Below are positions 50,971 to 60,304 of a stretch of DNA of 64,000 bases, piece after piece; position 1 is the stretch's first letter, and every line of letters starts with the position of its first letter. The notes below the pieces were generated by a model. The model made no database searches and was not told the origin of the DNA. It saw nothing but the letters and a program-made list of their open reading frames with translations. Source of the DNA: HGM04593 sp045634305 (GTDB lineage Bacteria; Bacteroidota; Bacteroidia; Bacteroidales; Bacteroidaceae); NCBI GenBank assembly GCA_045634305.1, contig JAZQZZ010000004.1, positions 1-64,000 on the forward strand. The letters run 5' to 3'. The position numbers were made by a program, and so were the translations under genes.

Positions 50971-53900
50971 ATGAATGGATTGCAGTTACTTGAAAATATT
51001 AGGGGAGCAATGTTCGCGCTTCTGTTTTTCGTTGGCGTAGCTTTGGTGCCGGCCGGTGCTTTTGCAGAAGCCATTGAAGTATCCTCCGGCCCCGATGACT
51101 TGAAAGTTGCGACCGGTGTTGTCGTCGACAAGAAGTCGGGCGAGCCGCTCGTCAGTGTAAATGTTGCAGTGTGGGCGAATGGTCGTCTTGTCACCGGTAC
51201 CTCAACAGATTTCGAGGGAAAGTTCAAAATTATCTCTCCTGTAATTGATTTTGAGTTGCGTGTCTCTTACGTAGGTTACAACGAGGCAAAATTCTCTTCG
51301 AAGGACGGCGCATTGCACGATTTGCGTGTGGAGTTGTCCGAGGAGAGCAGCACGCTCACCGAGGTGGTCGTTACCGGTTTTGTAACCAAGAATAAGGAGA
51401 CCTTTACTGGTTCGGCAACCGAAATCTCGGGTGTTGAATTGCGTCAGGTGTCGGGTACCAACCTCATCAGCGCAATATCTGCACTTACACCGGGCATGGC
51501 AATGGTACAGAATACAAGCCAGGGTTCAAACCCCAACCACACTCCCGAACTTGTGCTGCGTGGTATGAGTTCGTTCTCAAACAGCGGTCAGCAGGTGAAC
51601 CAACCTACAATAATTCTCGATGGTACCGAAATTACCATGCAGGACCTCTACGATCTCGATATAAACGAGATTGAGAACATTACAGTGCTGAAGGATGCAT
51701 CGGCAACAGCGCTCTATGGCTCAAAGGCTGCAAACGGTGTCATCGTAATCACCCGTAAGCCAATTCAGGAGAGTACCTTGCGTGTCCAGTATAACTTCAC
51801 AGGTAATTTCCAACTTCCTGTGCTCAGCGACTATAATGTGTTGTCGGCAGCCGAAAAACTGGAGTATGAGCGCCTTGCAGGTCTTTACGATGCAAAAGGT
51901 GAGATAAACGCTACAACCGGCTTGCCGTTGCAGTACGAGTATGACGAGCTCTACAACCAACGTTATAAACTCATAGCTGCGGGGCAGAGCAGTGACTGGC
52001 TTTCGCAGCCTGCACGTGCGGCTCTCTCGCACGACCACTCGTTGCGTGTCTACGGTGGTGCTTCCAACCTCCGCTACGAACTTACAGGCCGCTTTGGCGA
52101 TACTCGCGGTGTGATGAAGGGCGACTACCGCAAGCGCACCGGCATCGGTTTCAAGCTCGACTATTATGTGGGTAACCTCACAATCTCTAACCGCACCACA
52201 TATCAGGAGGTGGCGGTGAAGAACTCGCCTTACGGCTCTTTCTCGCAGTATGTGCAGATGAACCCCTATGACCGTATGTACAATGCCGACGGCACACCCA
52301 ACATGAATCTATCATGGGATTTGAACAACCCGTTGTACGAGGCTTCGCTCGGCAGTTTCTCTAAAAGCGGAGAGCGCACATTGACAAACAGCACCGACCT
52401 GCGTTGGGACATAAGCAAGATGTTCCTGCTCACAGGTCACTTCAACGTGACAAGTGCTGCAGGCGGCAGCGATATCTTTACCTCGCCCAACTCACTGGCC
52501 TATAAATATGTTACTGACCTCTCCAAAAAAGGCGAATATACAAAAGGTACCACCGATGCCATCGGCTACAACGGTAACATCGTGGGTACATTCAACAAGT
52601 TCTTCAAGGACGAGTCGCTTGTGAGCCTCTCGGCCGGTTGGGAAATCAACCACTCCAAGAGCAGTGCCGAAACTTTGCAGGTAATAGGTTTCTTCAACGA
52701 CGATATGTCATACATCGGCAACGCAGCCGGTTATCCAACCGACAGCAAACCTTTCGGTTCACAGGCCGAGACTGCCGATGTAGGTTTCTTTACAACAGGT
52801 AATCTCTCGTTCCGCAACCGCTATTTTGTCGATGCCACATGGCGCACAACCGGCTCTTCACAGTTCGGCGAGAACAACCGTTTCGGTCACTTCTGGTCGG
52901 GCGGTCTCGGTTGGAATGTGATGAACGAGCCGTTCATGAAGGCCGTAAAGAAGAAATTCGATGTCTTCAAGGTGCGCGGTAGTGCCGGTTACACCGGTAA
53001 GGTGACATTCAGCCCCTTCCAGGCAATGACAATGTACCAGTACCTCAACGACTACGAATACAAGAACGGTATAGGTGCGATTCCTGTGACAATAGGAAAC
53101 GTCGACCTTACCTGGGAACGTACGATGAACTACAACGTAGGTCTCGATTTGAGTATGTTCGACCGCCGTTTGAATTTTACAGTCGATGCCTACATACGCA
53201 ATACCGAGGATTTGCTGCTCGACAAGGCAAAGGCACCGTCGACAGGTGTCACAAGTGCCACATCAAACCTTGGCGAGTTGCAGAACAAAGGTATCGAGTA
53301 CCAACTCGACGGTTACATCTTCCGCACAAATGATTTCTACTGGCGTCTTGCCACAAGCGGTTACATGAACCGCAACAAGATTACCAAGATTGACAAGGCT
53401 CTCGAGGAAATCAATAAGGAGAACCAGGAGAATGCCGACCTCTATCTCACACCGCTGCCGCAGTATGCCGAGGGCGAGAGCGTGACAGCGCTCAAACTGG
53501 TGCGTTCGGCCGGTATTGATCCTGCAACAGGCCGCGAGGTCTACATCAAGCGCAATGGTGAGTACACCTTCGACTATGACCCTGCCGACAAGGTTCTCAT
53601 TGGTGACACCGAGCCTGCCTTCAGCGGTACATTCAGCACCAATCTCTTTTGGAAAGGCTTCAGCGTCTATGCGCTGCTCAACTTCCGCACCGGAGCATGG
53701 GTATACAATACCACACGTGCCACAAAGGTAGAGGGTGCCGACCCCATGCGCAATGCCGACCAGCGTGTCTTTGATGACCGTTGGAAACAGCCCGGTGACC
53801 ATGCACTCTACAAGGATATTGCCGACACATCGCGCCCCGAGCAGACCGACCGTTTTGCCGAGAAGGAGCACACCCTTTCATTGGGCTCGCTCAACCTCAG

Positions 53901-54063
53901 CTATGAGTTCAGCGACAAGCTGTGCAAGCGCATGAGATTGCGCAACCTGCGTGCCGGTATAAACTTCACCGATATCCTGCGCCTCTCGACCGTGAAGATT
54001 GAGCGCGGTACCGACTACCTCTACAGCCAGGGATTCGAGTTCTATCTTAATGTAACACTCTAA
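50971..54063 (+). CDS. SusC/RagA-type TonB-dependent outer-membrane transporter
   Basis: This is a 1030-residue protein. The signal-like N-terminus runs to about residue 32, then a CarboxypepD_reg domain (ATGVVVDKKSGEPLVSVNV), the plug with DGTEITMQDLYDLDINEIENITVLKDASATALYG (the SusC signature region), and a beta-barrel to the C-terminus. It imports a nutrient too large for porins, with the SusD protein as a lid. No TonB-interacting extra N-terminal signalling domain is seen, so there is no anti-sigma-type control. The substrate is not evident; no CAZyme is in the operon. Confidence 0.95.
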   Translation: MNGLQLLENIRGAMFALLFFVGVALVPAGAFAEAIEVSSGPDDLKVATGVVVDKKSGEPLVSVNVAVWANGRLVTGTSTDFEGKFKIISPVIDFELRVSYVGYNEAKFSSKDGALHDLRVELSEESSTLTEVVVTGFVTKNKETFTGSATEISGVELRQVSGTNLISAISALTPGMAMVQNTSQGSNPNHTPELVLRGMSSFSNSGQQVNQPTIILDGTEITMQDLYDLDINEIENITVLKDASATALYGSKAANGVIVITRKPIQESTLRVQYNFTGNFQLPVLSDYNVLSAAEKLEYERLAGLYDAKGEINATTGLPLQYEYDELYNQRYKLIAAGQSSDWLSQPARAALSHDHSLRVYGGASNLRYELTGRFGDTRGVMKGDYRKRTGIGFKLDYYVGNLTISNRTTYQEVAVKNSPYGSFSQYVQMNPYDRMYNADGTPNMNLSWDLNNPLYEASLGSFSKSGERTLTNSTDLRWDISKMFLLTGHFNVTSAAGGSDIFTSPNSLAYKYVTDLSKKGEYTKGTTDAIGYNGNIVGTFNKFFKDESLVSLSAGWEINHSKSSAETLQVIGFFNDDMSYIGNAAGYPTDSKPFGSQAETADVGFFTTGNLSFRNRYFVDATWRTTGSSQFGENNRFGHFWSGGLGWNVMNEPFMKAVKKKFDVFKVRGSAGYTGKVTFSPFQAMTMYQYLNDYEYKNGIGAIPVTIGNVDLTWERTMNYNVGLDLSMFDRRLNFTVDAYIRNTEDLLLDKAKAPSTGVTSATSNLGELQNKGIEYQLDGYIFRTNDFYWRLATSGYMNRNKITKIDKALEEINKENQENADLYLTPLPQYAEGESVTALKLVRSAGIDPATGREVYIKRNGEYTFDYDPADKVLIGDTEPAFSGTFSTNLFWKGFSVYALLNFRTGAWVYNTTRATKVEGADPMRNADQRVFDDRWKQPGDHALYKDIADTSRPEQTDRFAEKEHTLSLGSLNLSYEFSDKLCKRMRLRNLRAGINFTDILRLSTVKIERGTDYLYSQGFEFYLNVTL

Positions 54064-54077
54064 ACATTGTGCCAATT

Positions 54078-55487
54078 ATGAAGAAGATTATATATGTATT
54101 GATGTCTGTGGCGCTTCTCACGACAACATCGTGCGAGGGCTTCTTGAACATAACCCCCGACGGGCAGTCAAAACGTGACGAACTGTTGAGCACCCAACAG
54201 GGTATTGAGGATGCCATGTACGGTGTCTACTCACAGCTGCGTACCCAGTCGCTCTATGGCCAGGAACTCCATTTCTCTACACTCGAGATTCTTTCGCAGA
54301 CATTGTGGTGCAATGGTAGCACAGGTGTTACTGCCATGAGTGAATACGATTGGGCGCACTCGTCGGTGAAAGGTGTTTTCGATGGTGTCTGGACAGCAAT
54401 GTACAAGAATATCTCCAATGTGAACAGTGTGCTCGATGCTCCGTTGGTAAAGGATGCAACCGTTTATCCTTACACTCTCTACCGCGGCGAGGCCCTGGGC
54501 TTGCGTGCATTCATGCACTTTGACCTCGTGCGCCTCTTCGCACAGCAGTACACCGTGAACCCTGCTGCCGACGGTATACCTTACGCAACCGATTTCTCGC
54601 TGATTACTCCCGATTTCGAGAGTCTTGAGAAGAACTATGAGCATATCCTCGACGACCTTCACGAGGCCGAACTTCTGCTTGCCGACGAGGACAGCCATGA
54701 GGGCGACGGCAACTACATGCTCGACCGCCAGATTCACTTCAACCTGCGTGCTGTGCAGGCAACACTCGCGCGTGTCTATCTTACAATGGGTGACAAGGCG
54801 AATGCCGCGCACTATGCGCTTTTGGTAATCAACGACGGCAAATATACCCTCAAGGAGAAGACCGAGGTTGTCAATGATCTTGCCGGCGTGCTCTCGAAGA
54901 AAGAGACTATCTTCGGCATCTACCATGCAGGCTTCTATACAAATGTGAACGCCAAACTGCAGCAGATGACATCGTATTTCTCGCTCGATTTGCGCAGCGA
55001 TTTCATGTTACTCTACGAGAAGGATGCTGCGGGTAGCGATTACCGCACCATGGCCTACTTTTCCGAGTCGGGAACAGGTAGCGGCACCAAATACCGTCTC
55101 TCAAAGTTCACCGACATATATGAGTTGAACAACAATGCTGCAAACCGCCCGTCCGACCTCATCTTGGGAATAAATATGATACGTATCCCCGAGATGTATT
55201 ATATAGCGGCCGAGGCACTTCTCGAGAGTGACTATGACCGCGCGTTGGAACTCTACAATGCAGTTCGCACGCATCGCGGCCTTGAACCGCTTACCGACAA
55301 GCCGCTTACCGTTGAACTTATAAATGATGAGCGTTACAAGGAAATGATAGGCGAGGGGCAGACCTACTTCAACATGAAGCGACAGAACCTTCCGATCCTT
55401 TCACACGACGGAAAGACTACATATGAGCCATCGGCTGGTATCTATGCAATACCTATCCCCGATGCCGAGAAGGAAAACCGCAATTAA
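54078..55487 (+). CDS. SusD/RagB-family nutrient-binding lipoprotein
   Basis: This is a 469-residue surface lipoprotein (signal ends LTTTSC, Cys19). The N-terminal TPR-like region (GIEDAMYGVYSQLRTQSLYGQE) and the later block RGEALGLRAFMHFDLVRLFA are classic SusD features. The C-terminal part has NDERYKEMIGEGQTYFNMKR. It binds substrate and closes over the SusC barrel. The ATG at 54078 is 14 bp after the SusC stop and precedes the lipobox; an upstream Met at 54069 is less likely. Confidence 0.95.
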   Translation: MKKIIYVLMSVALLTTTSCEGFLNITPDGQSKRDELLSTQQGIEDAMYGVYSQLRTQSLYGQELHFSTLEILSQTLWCNGSTGVTAMSEYDWAHSSVKGVFDGVWTAMYKNISNVNSVLDAPLVKDATVYPYTLYRGEALGLRAFMHFDLVRLFAQQYTVNPAADGIPYATDFSLITPDFESLEKNYEHILDDLHEAELLLADEDSHEGDGNYMLDRQIHFNLRAVQATLARVYLTMGDKANAAHYALLVINDGKYTLKEKTEVVNDLAGVLSKKETIFGIYHAGFYTNVNAKLQQMTSYFSLDLRSDFMLLYEKDAAGSDYRTMAYFSESGTGSGTKYRLSKFTDIYELNNNAANRPSDLILGINMIRIPEMYYIAAEALLESDYDRALELYNAVRTHRGLEPLTDKPLTVELINDERYKEMIGEGQTYFNMKRQNLPILSHDGKTTYEPSAGIYAIPIPDAEKENRN

Positions 55488-55563
55488 AAGCTGAAAACGG
55501 AAAGCGGAAAGCGGAAAGCTGCGAGCGTAAGCAGCTTCAAGCACACAAAGTGCGGTTAAAGCT
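55488..55563 (+). repeat. Structured gene-3'-end repeat, copy 2
   Basis: This begins right after the SusD stop codon: AAAACGGAAAGCGGAAAG, then an AAGCTGC/GCAGCTT hairpin, then TTCAAGCACACAAAGTGCGGTTAAA-type sequence with a GCAC/GTGC hairpin. The order matches copy 1 at 20428-20542. No gene is present. Confidence 0.7.
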
Positions 55564-55568
55564 CTGCG

Positions 55569-55635
55569 TGTCATTTTGAACGTAGTGAAAAATCTTTGAA
55601 ATATAATAGATCCTTCGCATCCGCTCAGGATGACA
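55569..55635. repeat. Dispersed palindrome of the GTCATTCTGAG...CTCAGGATGAC type
   Basis: TGTCATTTTGAACGTAGTG at one end and CCGCTCAGGATGACA at the other form an imperfect long hairpin. This resembles a palindromic repeat scattered through many bacterial genomes. In one frame it encodes RSFASAQDD, a well-known false N-terminus in automated annotations. Confidence 0.75.
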
Positions 55636-55664
55636 TTATAAAGGAGACAACAAACAAAAAGACT

Positions 55665-56486
55665 ATGAAAATAAAAACCATTATAAAACGTACAATGTTG
55701 GCGGCGGTGTTGCCTCTTGCGGCACTCCTTGCCTCATGCGAGGATGATAACTACCTTAAGTTCGACCTCGCCAATTCCGGTATCTACTTTACCAAGGACA
55801 CGCTCAACTACTCGTTCAGCGTAACCCCGGTCGAGGTAAAGACCCACACCTATAGCATCCCGGTGCAGGTGATGGGTAGCATTAGCAGTGAAAAGCGTCC
55901 CATAGGTTATTATATCGATGCCGATTCTACGTTTGCCCAGGAGGGTGTACACTTTACCATTGGCGAGGCATGTGTGTTGCCCGATTCAATTGTGGGCTAT
56001 ATTCCCGTAACAATCTACCGCGACAAACTCGAGGGTACATATGCTACCGGGTACACGCAATATAAGCTCTGTATAAGACTGGCTGCAAACGACTGTTTTA
56101 CCCCCACACTCGATTCCCTGCACCAGGTGCGCGTGTTCCGTTTCGACAACTCGGTGAACCAACCCGAATGGTACAATGCCCATGGCGAGAAGGTGTGGCA
56201 GAAGAAGTATCTTGGCGAGTGGCATCCGCTCAAGTTCATAAAGATGGTGGAGTATTTCCACGCTGTAAAGGATATACAGCCCGAGACCTACAAAGCCATG
56301 GTAAAACTCTATGGCGAGAACCTTGAGCACATTGAGTTCGGCGACCCTTACCAGTACCGCACAGTGTTCATCAAGTACATATACACCCCCATGTACAACT
56401 ATTTCAATGACCCTGCCAACAGGGATTACATTCTGTCGGAGTTCCCCGATTTTCCATTCGATTTCCCCGACCCGAAGAATGTGTAA
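55665..56486 (+). CDS. DUF4843 family lipoprotein
   Basis: This is a 273-residue lipoprotein; the signal ends ALLASC (Cys25). The body is beta-rich with a Calx/Ig-like pattern near the start (IYFTKDTLNYSFSV, then YSIPVQVMGS), as in DUF4843 proteins that follow SusD genes. The longer frame from 55596 starts inside the dispersed palindrome and gives a spurious RSFASAQDD leader. The ATG at 55665 is therefore chosen. It probably sits on the outer membrane and aids the SusCD transporter. Ligand is unknown. Confidence 0.85.
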   Translation: MKIKTIIKRTMLAAVLPLAALLASCEDDNYLKFDLANSGIYFTKDTLNYSFSVTPVEVKTHTYSIPVQVMGSISSEKRPIGYYIDADSTFAQEGVHFTIGEACVLPDSIVGYIPVTIYRDKLEGTYATGYTQYKLCIRLAANDCFTPTLDSLHQVRVFRFDNSVNQPEWYNAHGEKVWQKKYLGEWHPLKFIKMVEYFHAVKDIQPETYKAMVKLYGENLEHIEFGDPYQYRTVFIKYIYTPMYNYFNDPANRDYILSEFPDFPFDFPDPKNV

Positions 56487-56504
56487 CGTTTAAGATTATC
56501 GGAT

Positions 56505-58019
56505 ATGAAAAAAATCAAATGGCTTTTGCTGCTGGTGGTTCTTCCATTGTTTGTAGCTTGTTTTGAGGACAAGTCAACCCCGGCCGACAAACCTCTCTCA
56601 AATATAACAATAGAGCAGGGAATAGACTCCGTGTATAATATATACAAGTTCGACACCCTTGTCATCAAGCCTGTCATCTCACAAGAGAATGTTGACAAGC
56701 CACTCTCATACACTTGGGAGATTGACCTCCAACCCTATTCGCACGACGAGGTGTTCGAGTATGTGGGCAACGATTTGGGCAAGTTCAACTGTCGCCTCAT
56801 TGTAGAGAACGAGGACGGAAAGGCGTTTTTCCCCTTTGTGCTTTATGTCAATTCCGATTATGAGTACGGAATTACAGTCTTGAGCCAAGACTCCGATGGC
56901 AAATCAATGCTCTCGTTCATGCAGGAACCCATGACCGAGACCGTTTCGGCCGAGTTTACCGCCTACGACTGCTTTACCCGCAATAACCCCGATGAGGCTT
57001 TTGCTGCGGGTGCCGTTGATGTGGTGCAGAGCGGAGGCCGCCTTATAATCGCCTGTCAGGGCGGTGGCGAGAGAAACGACGAGCCCACCATCTATTATCT
57101 CAACGAAAAGACAATGGTAATAGAGAACATGTTCACCGTGCCCGAGTATGACGACTTCAAGCCTACAATCCTTGGTGTGCCATCGGTGAGCCCCATCGGT
57201 TCAATCTATCCCATCATCTGCGAGAACGGCAAGGCCTATGACTTCTCTGTTACCGAGGGCGTGGTGTCAGAGCCTCTGAAACATAAATACTCATACGCGC
57301 AGAGCTGCATCGTCGATGTCAACGGCGGATATTATGATATTCTCCTTTTCGACAATGACAACAAGGGCATGAGCCTCATCTACAACGGCTACGGTCCATA
57401 TTACTGCGGCGAGCCCTACAGCCTGTTGCTCAGCGACTCGCTCTATGCGACAAAAAACCACTTTGCAAACAGAGAGCTCATTACAATGGTAAAGATAAGG
57501 ATGACCCAGAGCCAGAAAACTCTCGTCGGTCACCAGGAGTTCCTTGCCATGTCAAAGCTTGCCGGCACACCTGGCGTGTCAACCCGCACCGAGGTGCTCT
57601 ATACCGATTTCTGGGGCTATGACTATGTTAACCAAGCATCAGTCTTCTATGTTGCCAACCAGCAGCTGACAACAATGATGAACAACCCGGTGAAGATTTC
57701 AACCCCCTGTATTGCCAACAAGACACATTTTACAATGTTCTTTGCCGACGGCAACAAGGTGCGCCGTTGGAACTACACCTCAAATATTGCCGACCTGCCC
57801 AAAGCACCAACATTGCTAACCGTCGGCAGCCCCACAGCGCAGATTACAGGCTTTGAAATGAGCGAAGACCACAAAATAACATACGTCTCGTTCTACGACC
57901 CGCAGAAAGAGGGACTGAACGGCAGCGTGTGGCTTTTCAACACCGACACCGGCGAGGTTCTCGAAAAACACGATGATTTCTGCTATAGACCGGTGAAGAT
58001 GTTCTATAAGACAAGATAA
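56505..58019 (+). CDS. PKD-like family lipoprotein
   Basis: This is a 504-residue lipoprotein; the signal ends LFVAC (Cys19). Residues ~30-130 form Ig/PKD-like beta domains (LVIKPVISQENVDKPLSYTWEID, then GKFNCRLIVENEDG). The rest resembles a beta-propeller (IYYLNEKTMVIENMF, then ITYVSFYDPQKEGLNGSVWLFNTDTGEV). Proteins of this type close SusCD-DUF4843 loci. It may bind substrate at the cell surface. It starts 18 bp after the DUF4843 gene. Confidence 0.82.
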   Translation: MKKIKWLLLLVVLPLFVACFEDKSTPADKPLSNITIEQGIDSVYNIYKFDTLVIKPVISQENVDKPLSYTWEIDLQPYSHDEVFEYVGNDLGKFNCRLIVENEDGKAFFPFVLYVNSDYEYGITVLSQDSDGKSMLSFMQEPMTETVSAEFTAYDCFTRNNPDEAFAAGAVDVVQSGGRLIIACQGGGERNDEPTIYYLNEKTMVIENMFTVPEYDDFKPTILGVPSVSPIGSIYPIICENGKAYDFSVTEGVVSEPLKHKYSYAQSCIVDVNGGYYDILLFDNDNKGMSLIYNGYGPYYCGEPYSLLLSDSLYATKNHFANRELITMVKIRMTQSQKTLVGHQEFLAMSKLAGTPGVSTRTEVLYTDFWGYDYVNQASVFYVANQQLTTMMNNPVKISTPCIANKTHFTMFFADGNKVRRWNYTSNIADLPKAPTLLTVGSPTAQITGFEMSEDHKITYVSFYDPQKEGLNGSVWLFNTDTGEVLEKHDDFCYRPVKMFYKTR

Positions 58020-58037
58020 TTAGGAATACCAACCGTA

Positions 58038-58060
58038 GGGACTGACACATCGGTCAGCCC
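58038..58060 (+). terminator. Terminator / GTAGGG-type palindrome after the SusCD operon
   Basis: GGGaCTGAC (58038-58046) pairs with GTCAGCCC (58053-58060) with one bulged A and a 6-nt loop, followed by a T-rich tract. The GTAGGG start resembles the palindromes at 8661-8726. Confidence 0.7.
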
Positions 58061-58144
58061 TTATTGTTTATTCGCAGTTTTTGCAAGTTTGATTTTGCAA
58101 CAATTCTTTATGTGTTATTGTCGGCAGGATTCTCTATTTAGTGA

Positions 58145-58429
58145 TTACAACGCAATGCAGGCATTAGCAACTTTGATTGCTTCTTGCTTAAATTCATCTT
58201 CACCCTTTATAGCATCCAAAACTTTGTCAGCCACCCAAAGGATGAGAAGTTCTTTCTCGTCAATCTTGAAATAGTTGGCTATCTGAATGACCTGAGTACG
58301 TTTTGCTCGTCTGTCGCCTCTCTCTATTTTTGAGAACATTGGGGTGTCAATCTCAAGAAGGGAGGCCAATTGTCTTTGTAGCACTCCATTCTCTATTCTT
58401 AACTCTTTTATCTTTTGTCCTAACAGCAT
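58145..58429 (-). CDS. XRE-family helix-turn-helix regulator
   Basis: This is a 94-residue protein. The N-terminal Cro/C1-type helix-turn-helix spans residues 4-60 (IKELRIENGVLQRQLASLLEIDTPMFSKIERGDRRA); the tail is helical. Small regulators like this often control restriction, toxin-antitoxin or defence genes. It starts 16 bp after the stop of the AlbA-type gene on the same strand, so they share a transcript. It probably regulates that operon, but no operator was identified. Confidence 0.88.
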   Translation of the reverse strand: MLLGQKIKELRIENGVLQRQLASLLEIDTPMFSKIERGDRRAKRTQVIQIANYFKIDEKELLILWVADKVLDAIKGEDEFKQEAIKVANACIAL

Positions 58430-58445
58430 CTTAAACTCTATTTAA

Positions 58446-60038
58446 TTATTTACCTATAATTTCCCAATGACCTGTTTTATCAGAACCGACACGCTTTATG
58501 ATGCCTTGTTCTTGAAGTCGCTTCATTGTTTCAGCAATCCAACTTCTTGAATAACCTGTTTGCTTTGCTAGTTCTGTCAAGGTATATTGTGGGTTGATGT
58601 GTATTTGTTCCAATATTTTGAGTGCACTTTTCGGTGCAGTTTGCAGTGCACTTTCGAGTCCACTTTGCAGTCTACTTTCGAGTCCACTTTGCAGTCCAGT
58701 TTTGAGTACACTTCGTTTTGATGCTTTTAATGAACCATCTTTATGTGCAATGTCTGCGATAATATTACCAGCAGCTTCATGGCAAGGAATAGTTATTCTA
58801 AAGAAGGTTCGTTCATCGTCTGTAACTATTGTAGCTCTGGGTGAACCATTGTTTTCCAAAACATTTTGGATTGTTGGAATACCAGTACTGCGACCTTCTG
58901 TCAAATCCAGTTCTTTCAGATATTCGCCGAGTCTGCGATTACGATAACGTTTAGATACTAAAATTTCGCATTTTGAAATATCGGCAGCCGAAATACTTCT
59001 ATCCGGACCACCTACATTCTGTATGGTGACTCCTTGAGGTTCTACGGTGATAACTACAGGTTCCCACTCACGATAATCTCTATGATAGAGTGAGTTCGTT
59101 ACACTCTCTTCCAATGCTTGATATGGATAAGTGACAAATTTTTGACTCCTACTGCTGTCCTTGGGTTTTATCACCGTCTGCATAACAAGCATACGATTCA
59201 AGTATTCCAATGTCCTATCAATTATCTGTGTTATGGAACCCTTAATTACAGGACCTTCATATAAATTGTTGGGATTATTCAATCGTCCTTCAGGGAAATA
59301 TACAACTTCAACTTGTGTTCGCTTAAAGAATTTGCTTGGGTCTTCACAGAACATCATAGCTGCCACATTTCTGAGCATACGATTTTCCTTTGGACCGACA
59401 TACAAGTCCATTTGCTCCAAGATACTTTCGAGAGGTTTTGTATATAACTCATTGGCAAGTTTGCTACCCACCTTCACCAAATATTCCCGTAATAGTAGCG
59501 TTGAAATATCCTCTATCTTAATATCTGGATTTCCACGTTCGTCAAATGGAATGCGACTTGCCAACTCGCGCAGTTCGTCAAGGACTTCGCCCTTAGCAAT
59601 GATACTGCTTGTGCCACTACGAACATAGAAATATTCCTTTGTGTTACTCTTGGCTGTTACGTTCTCTGGTACAGAATATGGTCGATTGATGCCTGCTGGG
59701 CACCATATCACAAGTACGGACTTACCATCTACCTCCTCCACACTCGTGCGAGGCATATAGTAAGGCGAAATCTTGTTATTGTAACCTACCATCTCTTGAA
59801 GAATGCTATCTATCTTTTCTGTAGGTATACCTTCAACCGGACGAATAGCAACTCCAGTTGCTTCGTCTGTATTGACTCCGACCACAATGTAGCCACCACC
59901 AAGATCGTCAAAATCGTTGGCGAACGCACATACGCTGTGGTATATGCTCGCTGGATTCCAGCCCTTCTTGAACTCTATTCGGTTGGATTCTATCTTCTGC
60001 TTGTTTAGCAGGTCGTTTATGTTTATTGCTAGTGCCAT
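58446..60038 (-). CDS. AlbA/Schlafen-type ATP-binding regulator with C-terminal winged helix
   Basis: This is a 530-residue protein. Residues ~15-140 form an AlbA_2 (Schlafen-type) domain (IEFKKGWNPASIYHSVCAFAND, then GYIVVGVNT). Residues ~270-420 are a HATPase_c_4-like domain (ALEESVTNSLYHRDY and VTIQNVGGPDRS). Residues ~475-530 are a winged helix (YTLTELAKQTGYSRSWIAETMKRL). A four-residue repeat L(Q/E/K)(S/T)(G/A/R) links them (residues ~443-475). Such proteins are common in accessory and defence regions. The ATG at 60038 was chosen over a TTG at 60050. Confidence 0.85.
   Translation of the reverse strand: MALAININDLLNKQKIESNRIEFKKGWNPASIYHSVCAFANDFDDLGGGYIVVGVNTDEATGVAIRPVEGIPTEKIDSILQEMVGYNNKISPYYMPRTSVEEVDGKSVLVIWCPAGINRPYSVPENVTAKSNTKEYFYVRSGTSSIIAKGEVLDELRELASRIPFDERGNPDIKIEDISTLLLREYLVKVGSKLANELYTKPLESILEQMDLYVGPKENRMLRNVAAMMFCEDPSKFFKRTQVEVVYFPEGRLNNPNNLYEGPVIKGSITQIIDRTLEYLNRMLVMQTVIKPKDSSRSQKFVTYPYQALEESVTNSLYHRDYREWEPVVITVEPQGVTIQNVGGPDRSISAADISKCEILVSKRYRNRRLGEYLKELDLTEGRSTGIPTIQNVLENNGSPRATIVTDDERTFFRITIPCHEAAGNIIADIAHKDGSLKASKRSVLKTGLQSGLESRLQSGLESALQTAPKSALKILEQIHINPQYTLTELAKQTGYSRSWIAETMKRLQEQGIIKRVGSDKTGHWEIIGK
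58616..58711 (-). repeat. 12-bp minisatellite encoding a four-residue repeat
   Basis: Eight 12-bp units of the type TTTGCAGTCCAC / TTTCGAGTCCAC run in tandem inside the AlbA-type gene and encode L(Q/E/K)(S/T)(G/A/R) units. Gain or loss of a unit would change the linker by four residues without breaking the frame. Confidence 0.85.
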
Positions 60039-60080
60039 ATCTCTATTCAATTATTCATCATTCTTTTAGTTGGTATAAAG

Positions 60081-60088
60081 CGAATTTA
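60081..60088 (-). promoter_or_regulatory. -7-like box for the AlbA-XRE operon
   Basis: The minus strand reads TAAATTCG (one change from TAnnTTTG), 43 bp before the start at 60038. The 266-bp gap (60039-60304) is very AT-rich and holds no other gene I can support. Confidence 0.35.
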
Positions 60089-60304
60089 TTATGGGTAGTA
60101 ATTTCCTTCCTCACTTATTGCTCCCATTCTATAGTATATAGTTATGAAAGAGTTTTTGGTAGTTCGATTTAAGCTTATATATTTTTTATACGATACGAGC
60201 CCCTAACTTGTAATTATTAATGTTTTTCTGTGTATAATCATGTTTTTAAATATATATATCTACAACGAAAACACCAGAGTGAGTAAGAACTAAGACTGTA
60301 ATAC

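Noticed and set aside
55596..55664. N-terminal extension MKYNRSFASAQDD of the DUF4843 gene
   Set aside because: It is translated from the dispersed palindrome and precedes a complete lipoprotein signal starting at 55665.
58616..58711. Possible CRISPR array at the 12-bp repeats
   Set aside because: The units are 12 bp, have no unique spacers, and are in frame inside a coding gene. No cas gene is nearby.
60051..60304. A small RNA or gene in the AT-rich gap before the S1 gene end
   Set aside because: No stable hairpin with a T tract, no open frame of note and no conserved motif could be seen.
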